From contig CM023456.1 in the NCBI GenBank assembly GCA_013339765.2, positions 87,618,797 to 87,682,796 of the forward strand: a stretch of DNA of 64,000 bases, given 5' to 3'. The first letter of the stretch is position 1; each line of letters opens with the position of its first letter. Under the pieces are notes generated by a model. The model saw nothing but the letters and a program-made list of their open reading frames with translations, made no database searches and was not told the origin of the DNA. Below are positions 33,150 through 45,365 of the stretch, piece after piece. This DNA is from Haemaphysalis longicornis. Taxonomy: Eukaryota > Arthropoda > Arachnida > Ixodida > Ixodidae. Position numbers and translations under genes: made by a program.

Positions 33150-33261
33150 TGTTGAAAAAGATGACGCCTAGCCTCCCTCGTGCCCATCATAATCAATCTT
33201 GATCATGTTCCATTAAAGCACGCATCAGAACGGGTCTTGGCGGCTCGTTCCTATCTCCGCA
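33150..33261 (+). repeat. 3' LTR
   Basis: Begins TGTTGAAAAAGATGAC and ends TATCTCCGCA. Flanked outside by AGCGT (33262-33266). Confidence 0.85.
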
Positions 33262-33266
33262 AGCGT
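33262..33266. repeat. target-site duplication AGCGT, right
   Basis: Identical to 31548-31552. Confidence 0.8.
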
Positions 33267-33361
33267 CATAGAACTAGCAGGGTACACACGAGAGCAATCA
33301 GGCTCTCCAGGGGAACCCACATTGTTTCGCCTTTCACACTCACATGATGTAACAAAAAGGT

Positions 33362-33465
33362 ATTACTAGGGCAATTAAGATCGCTTTCTCATTCAACGCA
33401 TTTAGGAAGGCCTAAATGCACAGGGCAAGTAATAGCGCTTTCACAATTAATCTATTTAGGCAATT
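33362..33465 (+). repeat. two diverged units of about 50 bp
   Basis: ACTAGGGCAATTAAGATCGC ... GCATTTAGG (33364-33407) is echoed by ACAGGGCAAGTAATAGCGCT ... CTATTTAGG (33419-33464). Confidence 0.6.
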
Positions 33466-33712
33466 TTAAGTGCCCAACGAAAGGCCCGCTTTGTGTTGCC
33501 TAGGTGTTGAATCCTGGATGACGCACTGGCCTGTCACCACGAGTGCATAAATTGGATTCACCTTCAAGTGCAGCTTCGTACTTTTTTTTGGAAGGTGTGT
33601 GAATTTTAGGGGTCATACGCTGCTCACAAAACGCTTTTCCGCCTCAAGGGGCACATAATGCTTTCAGATTAAAATTATAGTTTGCATTTTGATCCAAGCA
33701 CACCCAACATAT

Positions 33713-33841
33713 TGTTACGTGGGGGCAGGACAAAGGACGTGAACCATGATATTGAGTGAACGGTGTATTTTCACTATTTAGAAGATGTCGGCCATGAGGC
33801 AGAGCGGCGCTGGCTGCGCGCCTGGCCAGCTTCTTCTTCCT
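33713..33841 (+). repeat. inverted LTR-like arm, left
   Basis: TGTTACGTGGGGGCAGG through CCAGCTTCTTCTTCC. Its reverse complement recurs at 34314-34443 with about 12 differences. The TGTTACG start is typical of an LTR end. See the right arm. Confidence 0.85.
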
Positions 33842-34282
33842 TTACCTAACATTTTGTGGAGTGTGCGGACGATCATCTCCATCCTGGCTCCCAGCATCAC
33901 GCCTTGGCTCCTGAAGCGATCTCCTCCAGGCTCTTGGACCGCGTCGACATGCCCCAGCCCCGGTGAGCCATCACGGCACCTGTTCCCCAGCTCGTGCCCC
34001 CAGCCTATGACGAGCCGAAATCACCGAGAAATGAGAAGCCACAAGCAGACAAGACGACGACGCCGACCCCCTGTCCCGTTCGCCGCGCGTCTTTTCAAGG
34101 GCTTTGGACGTTGCTTCATGACATCAGCGGGCATGGCTGTTCCGGGGCCAGTGCTCACCAAGCTCTTATCATCATCCGTGGTGGCAACGAGGTCTTCACT
34201 GTGTGTTATCATTTCATCGTTGGTACTCACTACATTCGTCACCTACTAAGGCCTCGACGGGACGTCTCCTCGACTGCGGGGT
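33842..34282. other. spacer between inverted LTR-like arms
   Basis: A 440-bp GC-rich, Pro/Arg-rich-coding spacer. The plus-strand frames 33785-34249 and 33994-34452 cover it, and 33994-34452 includes YDEPKSPRNEKPQADKTTTP. This might be residual Gag-like sequence of the same LTR family, but no domain can be identified. Confidence 0.35.
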
Positions 34283-34443
34283 ATGTTACAAGACACGACG
34301 AGGAGCGATCACCAAGAAGAAGAAGCTGGGCAGGCGCGCAGCCAGCGCCGGTTCTGTCTCATGGCCGACATCTTGTAAATAGTGAAAATACATCGTTCGC
34401 CCAATATCATGGTTCACGCCCTTTGCCCTGCCCCCACGTAACA
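34283..34443 (-). repeat. inverted LTR-like arm, right; possible complete 161-bp LTR
   Basis: Read on the minus strand it starts TGTTACGTGGGGG and ends CTTGTAACA, so it has TG...CA ends of its own. Its first 130 bases match the left arm in opposite orientation. This looks like a solo LTR or one end of a rearranged LTR element. Confidence 0.7.
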
Positions 34444-37400
34444 TTATTGTGAAGAACCTTGTGGTTGGCTGTTTACAAGCCGAGGCCGCGACGGCAAAGT
34501 AGCGACAGCAGTCGTTGTTCAATGTTGAAAAGAAGGTGCTCCAGCACAGAGGTAGGTATAAATGGGGTAAACTGGACATAGTATAAATAAACAAGCTATG
34601 GGAACGGGGCGTGAGCGGAGACGTCGATTTTTGATCGGGTAACGTGTGCCCACGTCCGCGACTTTCGTTTTTAACGGGGACACCATGAGATAAACAAAGG
34701 TGGGTCACGCATAAAGTATTTGTAACCATTACGCGGAGATGTCTACGTGCTTGCGGAATGTTTTGTTGATGTTGCCGCGGAGTGTTTTGTTGGCACTGCT
34801 ATGTTGCTAGCCCCAAACTGATATACAGTATAAGCGCGCGACTGTTTCTATGAAGACTAAAGTGGTTTTTAAACCACGCTACTGGACTAATAATTACTTG
34901 TACTGCTGGTAGTATAATAATTGCTTAGGTTGTTAAGATTTTACAATAGGGTGCGCACACAATAGCCATAATATACGCAATTATATGCAAGTCATTCACA
35001 TTATTTGCGCAGTCCTTGATATCTTTAAAATAAGATACACAGAACACACCAAAAGCGAGTAAGGCCATCCGCCCGCAGAAGAAAAGAATGAGGGAAGTTT
35101 TTAACGGTTGAAGTAATCAAAGTGCTCATACGTTACTACATGCCAATCACTCGCAACCCTGTCAAGGTAGAACACGTAGTATTATGCTATCTTTTATATT
35201 ATTCTCGATGCTTTAGCGTGATTACTACGTTGTCCAGAGCTTGCGCGTACCATCGCAAGATTATTTAGTTAAATTAAGAAATTTTTTTCTTGCAATCAAA
35301 ATAAAAACACGGCGCCATGGTGGGACAACAAAGGATTGATGCGTGGAGCGTACGTTCTTTGTCGGAACCTAATAACGCACAATCACCTGATTTAAAAATG
35401 TTCCTGTATTCTTAAAATAAGCAATCCTTCCCCAGACACACGTTTTGTATGCGTAAATTATTTTCTTAACAAAGGTAGCAATTTAGTCTCTGCTATTTAG
35501 CTACCGATGCAGCCATTGTTCTCGCAGGCCTCCCGGCAGAGACAAGAAAAAGGTGGTGCGAGAACGTAGAATGTTATTTCCTATATTACATGAACGTTGT
35601 GTGCCAATTTTTTGGCATACGCCTTAACAGATTTCAGCGAAACAGCAATGCAAAGCAGAGGCAGAATTGTAGCATATCACACAGACCGGGCACCGCATTA
35701 GTTTTTCATGCTCAACAAAGTTGTCTAAAATGCGCAGCGACAACTGCAAAATACACGGGAAAACTTGTTTGTACGGTTCGAAGTTTTTCCCAAAATTTCT
35801 CGTGACACAGGTACATATTGAGGCGATATTGCTGTGTTAGTTTATGATTGAAGGTATTAATGTTAGCACATGGTTACTGTCAAAAACAGTGACTAGCTTG
35901 GAGCAGTCACGACTGACTCTGAATTCTACCGTTTTGTTTATTAAAACCAAAGTTCGAACGCGAATAATTTTTCTAATGTCTAAAACAAAGGGGAAATTTT
36001 ATCACCAGGATTTTCCTATCACGGGAAGCTGGCACCAGAAAAATTGTGCCTCCTTCAGATACTTAGTACTTTGAATGGAGTCTCTAGTCAGCTTTTATTT
36101 CAATACACTCTTCCTTGCAGTTTTGACGAAACATGCGCCATCATCATGATACTTCTTCAGTTAGGGGAAAATTTGGCCCAGTTGCTTGAATATGATGACT
36201 GCAGCGCAGATATATAACACACGGGAAAAATAATGGGGACTTGCGCAGCCCTAAGTACAGGTGCTGTCAGAAGTAATTGGAGCACTGTAACTATGGCCGA
36301 ACAGCATAGATGCGCCGTGTAGCGGCCCCGGTGTGTACGAAAGAAGCAGAACACAGATGCACTCCTGCCGGTGGTGATAGCCCATGTCTACTTCTCAACC
36401 CGTTTCTTCAAGCAAATTTTTCGCAGCATACTGGTAACCTCAGTGATGGCACTGATAGCAGAGGCGGCATCTGGCAGCGTCGCTCACACACTTTCCGCGC
36501 ACGCGAGCTGCTGGAGACATAGAATTTCTTACAATATACACTAGAGAGAAATCTGGCGCTATCCCCTATGCGGCTCACATTAAGGCCGTTTGTGTCGTCA
36601 TAGACTGCCATTAGATCATGCGCTCGCCTAAACTTCATCATTGGCTTGGATTGAAACGTTTCAGTAACCAAATTTAAACAAAGTTCAACAAAAACTCGAA
36701 AAATAGTCCGCAATTATGTAAGTGGACATTTTTATGTAAGTGGACATACAAAATGTAAGTAGACATTTTTGTCTATTTACGATCACTTATTTTCGCTTAT
36801 CATCAGCAAAGCCATTACACGAAATTGCTAAAAGCATTGTTGACTGCTATATGGCTTCCCAATGCAGTTTATTGCATTCAAACAAAACTATACGTCTGCA
36901 CCACGGAAGGCGGGTCGTGCAGTTTTCTTGGACTGGTTATTGCACCAAAGCATAACATGGATGTGAAAACGCGGTTGGCACACATATGATTCTCATTAGA
37001 ATGTGAGCTCGGCGGTCACCGGCTCGAAATACCAGACTGACGCAGAGGGCTCCTCAGCAAAACATTTCCGTTGCTTTTAGCGTGGCACACAGCGCAGCAC
37101 AAAGAAAACATTCTTTCACTTGCCTGTGCTATTATAAGAAATTATTGGTTCTCTACGAAGGTTTCACTTTACCACGGTACGTTCGACGTTTGCCCTCCTC
37201 TGGAGATCCCTGGTTTCAACCTGTATGGTACTGGGGTAACCAATGTAACACAATCTTTTTGCGCCACCTGGGCAATTTTTTCGCAACAGCGTAGTTTGTA
37301 ATTCTTTGTGTGGTCGGGAAAATAACACCACCAATATGATTGCGTAAGTAGAAAGCTCTATACGTCCTTAGTTTTCTAGAAATAACTACGGTTCTACCTG

Positions 37401-40400
37401 AAATATCGCGACAAGATTTCGCAACGGGCTTCACAAGTTTAACAAGAGAAACAATGACATATTTTAGCCCACCGCTTTCATATGATTTTGAAGTTTAAAA
37501 TACCTTAAACTGCAGTCCATGTTTCCCACGGAACGATGGGCGAAAATTTCAGACTGTTACATTTATGTACAATAACCAGGCCAAACAAATTTTCGGCATG
37601 GCAATAAACCGGTTTTACTTATTGGGGCCCGTAGTAGTGAAGCAGCACTGTTTATATCTTTCTTGTTAGAGAAACTTTACTCAAGACTAGCGCTTTCTTC
37701 GCGATTTGTAACTCATCTAAGCAGTTGCGTTCGGCAACCGCCTGGTTCTCCGCGCAGTAATGACGATCCCATCTGTGGCAGGCTTCTTTTCGAACAGTAA
37801 TTGGCTGCTCCCATCGAGCTCACTGTAGCTCCAGTGATGCCCCCATTTAATGAGACTGGTAGTTCCACAACGCATGGAAAAACGCTCCAGGAATGCCATC
37901 TTATTTCGACGTCGAGCCACGCGAAGTGTGATAAGGAAACTGGAAACAGAACGGAAGCAGAGGCATAAAATGCTATAACCAACACAAGAAAGAAAGACAA
38001 GTAGAAGAAAACAAGAATCACCAGAAAGAAGCTTCTATATATGTGGCAAATTGCTTTTTTTTGCAGCGCTTCCGTAAACGCAATATCAGCGGCAGTGTAT
38101 TGTAACCAGCGTTTCCAATTCCTAAGAACTTGGTTTCTTGCAGCGAATGCTTCCCGCTTTGTGGCTTCGCACACAATGCTTGCGACCTCGGCGGCTTCAA
38201 GAAGCTTACGCGGAAGAAAAGAACAACAAATATGGCCCCCGGGTGGCGCATTCCTTTACTGCGATCCCCGAAGACCGTTTCATTGTCGCACTACTCACGA
38301 AACCATTATTGGCGTTCTTTATAAACTGTTCCTAGTTTTTTAGTAATTTTAACTTGCTACTCGGCCAGCACAGCTCAAACTTTCATGCTGTTTAGAGTTT
38401 TTGTTAGAATGCACGAAGTCCCTTTGCAGTAAGTACGGCACACTCTGGTGAAGACGAACTCATTTATGACGTGTTTCAAGGTTAAGAACAAGAGTTTTTC
38501 GCTCTTAAGAGATATGTAGTGAAAAAACAGACCACCTAATCCAAATTTCTGACACTAGGAAGATATTTTCACGGTCCCTTAGAGTTCAGCCTAAGTGGAG
38601 CTTGCTGTACTTCTAAACTCCATTTTTGCTACATTAGGCTACGCTCCTGTCCTTGACCCGTGGGCTCTCTGTGGTTGGCAGTACTTGGCACAGTTTAAAA
38701 TTTTCTTCTAGGTGAACTGACTGCGTTTTAAGGAGTAACGGGATCGACTTGGCCACTGGCAAAGAATCAAAAGCCTAAAACAAGGTTCAGAGAACATTGG
38801 GGTATCAACTTGTTTGAATGCTTGTTTGGTTCAATGGCAGCGCTCCCGGCTGCGACTATTGGCGGGTGACTGTTGATTACAATGGCGCCAAAAGTGTGCC
38901 AGTCAGCCATTGTGTACATGATGGACAAATAGAAGCGCACCGGGGAAGCTTAGAGTAGTGACGATGGTCTTTTCTCGGTTGGTGTGCCATCAGCGGAAAG
39001 GCGCTAATACTCATACCTGGCGGCTAAGCATAAGGTATTTTGTGTTGCAATTTCATTTAACTGCAGGAGCTAAAGATCAGTCACTAAAAGGAATTATTCT
39101 TACCATGTTGGCCGGGGGGCATCGGTGGGTACTCCAAAAGTGCTGGCGTAAAAAAAAACATATGCAGCTGGCAGCGGATTCTATCCCCGTACACCATTCT
39201 GCCCAGACGATGAAGGCGAACCTACGATACTTGCTATCCGGCCGAGGCGACTGGGGTGATGGGTGCGGTTCACGTAGTCAGATTCATGTTGCCAGATACC
39301 GTTCTTGTACCCACCAACCACAAATGTGAGGAACATTACGCAAACCATGCCTTGGGATTTGTTTGTTTATGTACTGTACCTCCGTGTGACCGCGCCCGGC
39401 TTTCTAACGGGTGATTGAATCCGTACACGCGTATCTTAATAATAGAGAAGGGTGTAGCTTTGAGTCTACTATCCCCGACTGATCTTGTTTGATTTACATT
39501 ATTTCAGATTGAATTCGATGTTTCTACAAGGAGAGAACTCTAGATAATTAAGTGGAGTTCAAACGCTGCTGCCGATGCAGGCGTGTCCCCGACAATTTGT
39601 TGACAGCTTCTTCGACATTTGTTTCTCTGTATTCTATTGCGGGCGCACGTTCGCTCCAAAAACATTATTTTTTCAGGTCCCTTGCGTCGTCTTCGGCTAC
39701 GTGACATCTGGTCATGGTTCCGGGTACTATAAATGCACCTTAAACACCCAGCAAGACTCCAAGAAAGCCCGGTTCAAACCAGCTGCCAAGAGCAAGGGTC
39801 TTTAAACCGAGTTTGTACAACTGCCTTACAGACGCAGCCACCATAACCAATGAAGACAGAACTTCCGTGGTTCGTTGTCAGCCCCAAGTGCTACGATCGT
39901 TCCAAGGACCACCATGAGACAATCCTGAAAAATGGTGAGAAACTCTTGTCTGTCAGGACGTTTAACCACTCGGACGACGGGAGGAATACAAACAAGTGTG
40001 TTTCTGCTTGACACATCTTCTCGCTGTTGGTTCGAGAAGAACAAGTCCTTCTCGAAAACCTGTACTCACTTCAGAACTGAACACCTAAAAACATTCAAGA
40101 AGGTTGTGAGGAAGCAACAAGTGAAACTTCTGCTGCTGACCCGCAAGCAACACCCAATGAAAGCGCACTTGCTTTGCCTAGAGGAGATAAAATTAGTAGA
40201 AAAAGCTAGATGAAAAAACAGCCGTATCTGATTCGAGGTGTCAGGCAGGTACGCTGTACTGGCTTCGATTGGAGCCCCTCAAAGACTGTATCTGATTTCT
40301 CGAAGTGTCCACTATAGAGAAATTTTTTTAAATTGGCTAAGAACCATACTAAAGGAATTTCGGCGCATTCACTGTTAACCCCGCCGGGACGCAGTTGGCG

Positions 40401-41575
40401 TCCCAATAGACACGTTGCGTCACAAGGTATTCACATGGGCAACTATGGTTGTCAGTGTTGTTGTCGTGTAATTCTGGTCGTCGCACTCAACACATATTTG
40501 ATCACGCGGGTATACAGTGTATACATTCCATTACAAATAACACAAATAATTTTTTTGATCTTCAGGGAACGAAAAAAGCGCCAATATCCAACGCCAACGC
40601 GTTTTCAGGAGAAAGAAACACTGAAGAGTACGATCACATAAACCGGGTAGCAGTTTGAGTGGTTAGTGTGCTATTATGCACAAACACACCATTTCACACC
40701 GAAGAACACGTAGCCCTGTAGAAAGAAGAGAAACTCAATCAGAAACCTAACGACCCTACGTAACCTCCTTATCTGCCCGTTCTTTATTTGGTGCGCAACC
40801 CTCGCTGTGGTCGTCAGAGCATCCTTTTTCCAGCAGTGGTTGCGGCCTGTTCCTCCTGATAAGAACGAGGCAAGTATTTGCGGGGTGCTTGAAGCTGTTA
40901 CCTCCTTTTTCTTTTCATTTTTTATCAAGAGGATGGGTGTAGCTGATGCTACGGTGAGGAGAGAGAAAAAAACAGGCACCGTTTTACGTAGAGGTTAGGC
41001 GCACAAAAAATATCAAGTTGCAGGAGATTCAGAAAAGATCATCGGGAACTTCAGGCGGACGATATCAGAGCGGTTGGCGGGGTCATTGCTTGCGGGCACA
41101 CCGCTAACGGTTTCGAGTGTCTGTCCTCACGCGAGTTTTTCTGTATCCTTTTTGTATTTGTTATTTATCCTAGTGGAGGGTTTCTAGCTTGACGGGTTCT
41201 GCCGGGTTCTGCTGGGTTCTTCTTGAGCGGAAGTTTGGTAAACTTGTAGAATAGATAAAGGCTACAAAGAAACCGATGGTTTGCTTTGTTCATGACGATT
41301 ACAAAAGAAAACTATTCTCGCAGATGTGCAAGAATATTTTTTTATAGCAACGCTTCGTCAAACGGTTTTGCGGAGGATGCGGAACTTAACCTTTTGACCG
41401 GAGACGCACCATTGGCGACATACCCCTTGAAGCACATCGCGTGAATCGCTGGGCCCACTGTCGGCGCTGCGCACAAGGCCCGTTTTAAGTCGTTCTGCTC
41501 ACGTAGCAGCGGCGGCCACGACGGGAGCGGCCACTGAACTGATCGGCAGCCGACGAAACCCGCCGCCTCCCAAGC
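34444..41575. other. long unassigned stretch
   Basis: Seven kilobases of mostly AT-rich sequence with no supported gene or element. Points noted: ATGTAAGTGGACAT-type short repeats at 36716-36765; a plus-strand frame of 123 codons at 38958-39329 without a known domain; TTTTTTCAG acceptor-like sequence before a 32-codon frame at about 39677-39804 (SGHGSGYYKCTLN); and an acidic stretch ATSETSAADPQATPNESALA near 40110-40180. None is enough to call an exon. Confidence 0.4.
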
Positions 41576-41589
41576 ATGCACCCCTGGGT

Positions 41590-41770
41590 CGTCTCGGACT
41601 TTGTGACTCATCTTGCGCCGCGTGCGCCGTGAAAGAGGAACGCCGCGTTCGCTGAGAATGTAAGCGTGGCCGGACCTCCTTCTGTGAGCGTTGCACAGGG
41701 CCGAAAGGCTTTGAGCTGTGTAAGGCAGTACAGCTACATCAAAGGTTAGCCAAGCAAACCAAGACGCAAC
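41590..41770 (+). pseudogene. piggyBac-like C-terminal zinc-finger relic (tentative)
   Basis: The plus-strand translation shows CDSSCAACAVKEERRVR, a stop, then ECKRGRTSFCERCTGPKGFE and LCKAVQLHQR. The order C-x2-C, an Arg-rich link, C-x2-[C], T-x-F/Y-C-x2-C, LC and H resembles the cysteine-rich C-terminal domain of piggyBac-type transposases (PGBD). One cysteine appears replaced by Gly, and there is an internal stop. No DDE core is visible upstream. The overlapping minus-strand frame at 41342-41773 (143 codons) shows no domain. Chance cysteine clustering is possible. Confidence 0.28.
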
Positions 41771-42466
41771 CACACAAAGCCACGGTTTTGCTTTGCATCC
41801 AGGTTAGCTGAGCTAAGCAGCAACCATTTTCCTTGTAATCTTCTCTGCGTTCGTAAACTAAAATTTCGCCAACAAACAACATAGCCCTCCGCCCTCCAAA
41901 AAAGCTATAGCCCATTCCGGTCTACTATTGCGGTCACAGTAGTTTCTTTTTGAATTCCACGTACGACTGCTACACGCACTATTAGATTATTAGTAACAAA
42001 AACAGCTTGAACAAATCTAAAAACATAAATAAACTAGCCAGAAGGGGCACAAGAGAACATAATAAAATGGCCACTGAAATGCAGCAAATACCTGCGTTTT
42101 TTGAGAGACAACCTATAGATCGCGGATACCTTTTCCTACTTTAAATACTGCTTATACGTTGGCGAGCGCGCGTGAACGGTTTCTAAGAAAGACACCCAGC
42201 ACGCAAGGGCTTTTAAAGCAATGACATTGAAGGAGGTCTGGAACAAAAAATGGAGGAAGCTGGCTAACACGTAGGACTTGAAGGTAGCGAAGCTGTACAA
42301 ACCTATACTACGGTCCATCAGTGTTGCTATACGTTTCGTTATTTTTTAAAAAGTGTGAGGATTCGAGGTCCCCTTGGATGGGCGTACGCTATGACGTGTC
42401 TTTCTTGTACTGAGCAGGTGTTGCCATGATTACGGCGAACGCCGGAGTTTTTTTTACCAGATGTTG

Positions 42467-42779
42467 GTCAATCTCGCTAAGTGAGTATGCTTCGCTGGAC
42501 AAACGTGCGCCAGGAAGGCTCGCTGGTCACCGCGAGGCACGCACAGGCCAGCGCTGGGCATTTTCTTGTTTCTTTAACTGCCGGTGGTTCGCCGCATTCT
42601 TGGACAATCTCCCTAGGTGGGTATGCTCGGCTTGACAAACGTGCGCCGGGGACGCTGGCCGGTCAGCGCGAAGCACGTACACACGCGTGCTTGGCATTGT
42701 TTTTTTTTTTTCAACTGTCGCACAGTCACCGCGATGCGCGCGCTCACGTGCGCGGGGCGTTTTTTGGTATTTTTAACTG
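42467..42779 (+). repeat. minisatellite, 135-bp unit, about 2.4 copies
   Basis: GGTCAATCTCGCTAAGTGAG ... ACAAACGTGCGCCAGG starts at 42467 and recurs as GGACAATCTCCCTAGGTGGG ... ACAAACGTGCGCCGGG at 42602. A partial third copy (GTCACCGCGATGCGCGCGCT ... TTTTTAACTG) covers 42726-42779. Identity is about 75-80% by eye. The open frames across it are repeat artefacts. Confidence 0.8.
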
Positions 42780-43700
42780 AGGACACAAAACACTAGCGAC
42801 TTGCTAAACAGTTTGACGGTTTAAAAATCCTCGCATCATTCTCGCTGCGAGACCCGTTTGCGAAAGCGACGGTGAGGTGGTCTAATTGCGGACGACATTT
42901 GGAGCTTTCAGCGTTCTCCGCAACGTCGTGTTCGGGCAACACGCCCGGTCAAGATAAAGTAAACTGTATTGGAGCTTTAAAATGAGTCATAACGCCCCCT
43001 GCAGTCATGGAAACTCAATTTACACCGTTTTCTCGACAATCACGAAACTGCTCGCGACGTTGAAACATTGAAATTATGGACCTTAATAATATTCTTACAA
43101 ACAGGCAAAGGCTGTCCTAAAATACTGCAAAGCAAGATTTTATCCGCCCGCAGAGGAGGAAAAGCTGTATTACAAAAGAATTCAGTTGGAAGCAAACGTG
43201 CGCTTTATTAACATTCTACTTTCACCTCCCCCATAAACAAAGTTTCCGTTTGAGCCTGTGCCGTCATTGATAAGAATTGGTGAAATAAAGTGGTATCGAA
43301 GGCAACTGCCGTGGTGGAGACCACAGAAAAGGGTTGCCATAAATCTTCAAAAAATACCTAGAAAACTGGCGATTATTTTGCAAAGGGTAATTAAAATTCG
43401 CCATGAATTTTTTCTCAGTATTCATGTATAGGTGACTTTCATTCGTATCCCTAAGATGCACACACTTATCATTATCATTCTCAACAACAAGCCACTATAT
43501 AGGTCCACTCCAGGACGAAGTCGTCTCCCCCAGACCTCCAACCGCTGCTGTTACGCGCCACTCGAGTCCAGTGTTTGCCTCTGAAAATCGTGATTTCTCC
43601 TCTCCACCGAGTAATCCGCCTTCCTTTTTTCCTACACCCATCTCTCGCTGTCGACTCTGTCAACCTGATAGTCGTCCGGCAGTCATTGCGCCTAAGAAAG
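42780..43700. other. unassigned non-coding DNA
   Basis: No recognised gene. Frames are short. Confidence 0.35.
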
Positions 43701-43714
43701 TGTCCAGCACAAGT

Positions 43715-45040
43715 TCATTTCTCTTTCTTTATTTGAACTACGATATCTTCTACTCTAGTTTGTTCTATGTTCCAAGAAGCTAATTTTTTCTGCCTCAACG
43801 CTACTCCTACCATGCTTCTTTCAATGACTCGCTCAGCTGACCTACGTTTGCTTTGAAGTTCTGTAGAAAGGCGCCAAGTTTCCGCTCTATAGGTTATAAC
43901 CCGAAGGATGCATTGGTTGTATATTCTGCTTTTTAGCGATAGAGGTACGTTTCCTTTCATTACTTGGGCGTGATTTCTGAGTGCACCCCAGCTCATAGCT
44001 ATTCTGCGCCGGATTTCTTTCTCGTGTTTGGGCTCAGCAAAGGACGACCTGACCGAGGTAGTTGTAATCTTCTACTTGTTCTAGAGTATCGTTAGAAATA
44101 CTGAACATGGCGTTCTCGGTATGTTTAGTGATTAATACTGAAGATTGATTAAAATTTATTTTTATCGCCACTGCCTTGCTTTCCGAAGTTACTTCCTCAA
44201 GAATTTTTTGCAGGTGTTTGGCATATACGTTTAGCTATACTACGTCGTCTGCAAACCTCAAATTGCTCAAGTATTCTCCGTTTATCCGTAATCTTGTGTT
44301 TTCTCGTAAAGCTTCCTAAACACCCCTTCCAGAACACCTCGTTCACACCCATAAGCTTCCTGAACAGTGTTTGTGAAGGATTATCCTTTCAATGGTTTAG
44401 GAGTCTTATGTGGGTCTCCTCTATCCTCTGAACTCTCAATGCGTCCTGCCCAGCTGCGTTGCTCACTAAAACACGCTTTTTCGTAGTCTATATATGCCAT
44501 AATAATGGGTTGCTTATACTCTGCGGATTTGTCTATCATTTGATTGACATTGTGGATCAATGTTTGACCACACTCTACTAACCTCGGGCGGCTCTCTGGG
44601 TTGATGAGAGGCTCAGCTGTTACTTAGACATTTACCTATTAGTTTTGTAACCAGCTTCTACACAATTGAGTGTAGGCTGATTGTTCTGTAGTTCTTAAGG
44701 ACTTTGGTGTCCGCGTTCTTGTAAATCAGAATTATGTTGGCGTTTTTCCGGGCTATCGGCACTTTTAGTGTCTTTAAACATTCGGAAAATAGTTCTGCGA
44801 GCTTTCCCAGTACTATCTCTACTCTCCCCTTTAGAAGATATGCGGTTATGCCGTCGTTACCTGCACTTTTCCTCTTTAAATGCCTTTCAGAGCCTTTTAA
44901 CTTCCTCTTTGGTTATTAGTGGGGACTTCGCGATCTAAGCTAGTACACTTGGTAGTATCCCCTGGTCTAACATCGGCGGCGTATAGCCTGGTGTAAAATC
45001 GTTGCGCTAGTTTGATTATCTCGCCCATGTTTTGCGTAAT
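43715..45040 (-). pseudogene. RTE-clade LINE reverse transcriptase relic
   Basis: The minus-strand translation, across many stops, gives the RTE RT in order. EIIKLAQRFYTRLYAADVRP is near 45030. Then come GKSAGNDGITAYLLKGRVE (about 44850), IARKNANIILIYKNADTKVL (about 44740) and LRENTRLRINGEYL, which leads into FADDVV (catalytic aspartates within 44235-44265). Next are KAVAIKINFNQSSVL (about 44160) and DTLEQVEDYNYLGQVV (about 44070). The conserved C-terminal block runs KSRIYNQCILRVITYRAETW and AERVIERSMVGVALRQ (43715-43996), where a typical RTE reads LPVLTYGAETW. The endonuclease half is missing. The element is old and inactive. Confidence 0.88.
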
Positions 45041-45048
45041 ACTAGCCT

Positions 45049-45095
45049 GCCTGCCTGCCTGCCTGTCTGCCTGCCTTTCTGTTCGCCTGTTCGCC
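45049..45095 (+). repeat. CCTG microsatellite
   Basis: GCCTGCCTGCCTGCCTG with TCTG, TTCTG and TTCGCCTG variants. It lies at the 5' edge of the RTE relic. Confidence 0.85.
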
Positions 45096-45365
45096 CGTCA
45101 AATTGCAAAAAGTGTAGAATTTCTGATGATGATGATGAATAAATTTCAGTGTTCGGAGTTGACCAACCGTCCAGAAAAAAAAACGTATTCTACTCAGCAG
45201 TAAGATAGAAGGCCCCCTACACGTGCTGCGAGTTGGTGAATTACCATTGGGGCCACAGAGGACAGCACATCTATAGGAGTGTCTTTGAAAAAGTATCTAC
45301 TTCCCAAAAAGCCTAAAATCGACAGAGCAGCGACGAGCAACTTGCCTCTATAACCCCCCTTCCAG

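Larger units (their letters stand above)
31553..33261 (+). mobile_element. short BEL/Pao-like LTR element with Gag relic
   Basis: A 1,709-bp plus-strand insertion bounded by 112- to 114-bp LTRs (31553-31666 and 33150-33261) and a 5-bp AGCGT duplication. The 3' LTR starts TGTTGAAAAA and ends CCGCA. The 5' LTR has a mutated first base (C) and last base (C). The LTRs are about 90% identical by eye and carry ATTAAA. A primer-site-like TTGTGCAACAAACCCAGGA (31671-31689) follows the 5' LTR and resembles that of the element at 15-17 kb. AAGGTAGGA (33141-33149) precedes the 3' LTR as a purine tract. The interior keeps only a Gag-N-terminus-like relic, with no polymerase or integrase. It is a deleted or non-autonomous copy. 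Confidence 0.85.

Noticed and set aside
41342..41773. 143-codon minus-strand frame as a gene
   Set aside because: No domain. It lies antisense to a possible piggyBac-like relic in a GC-rich stretch that lacks stop codons.
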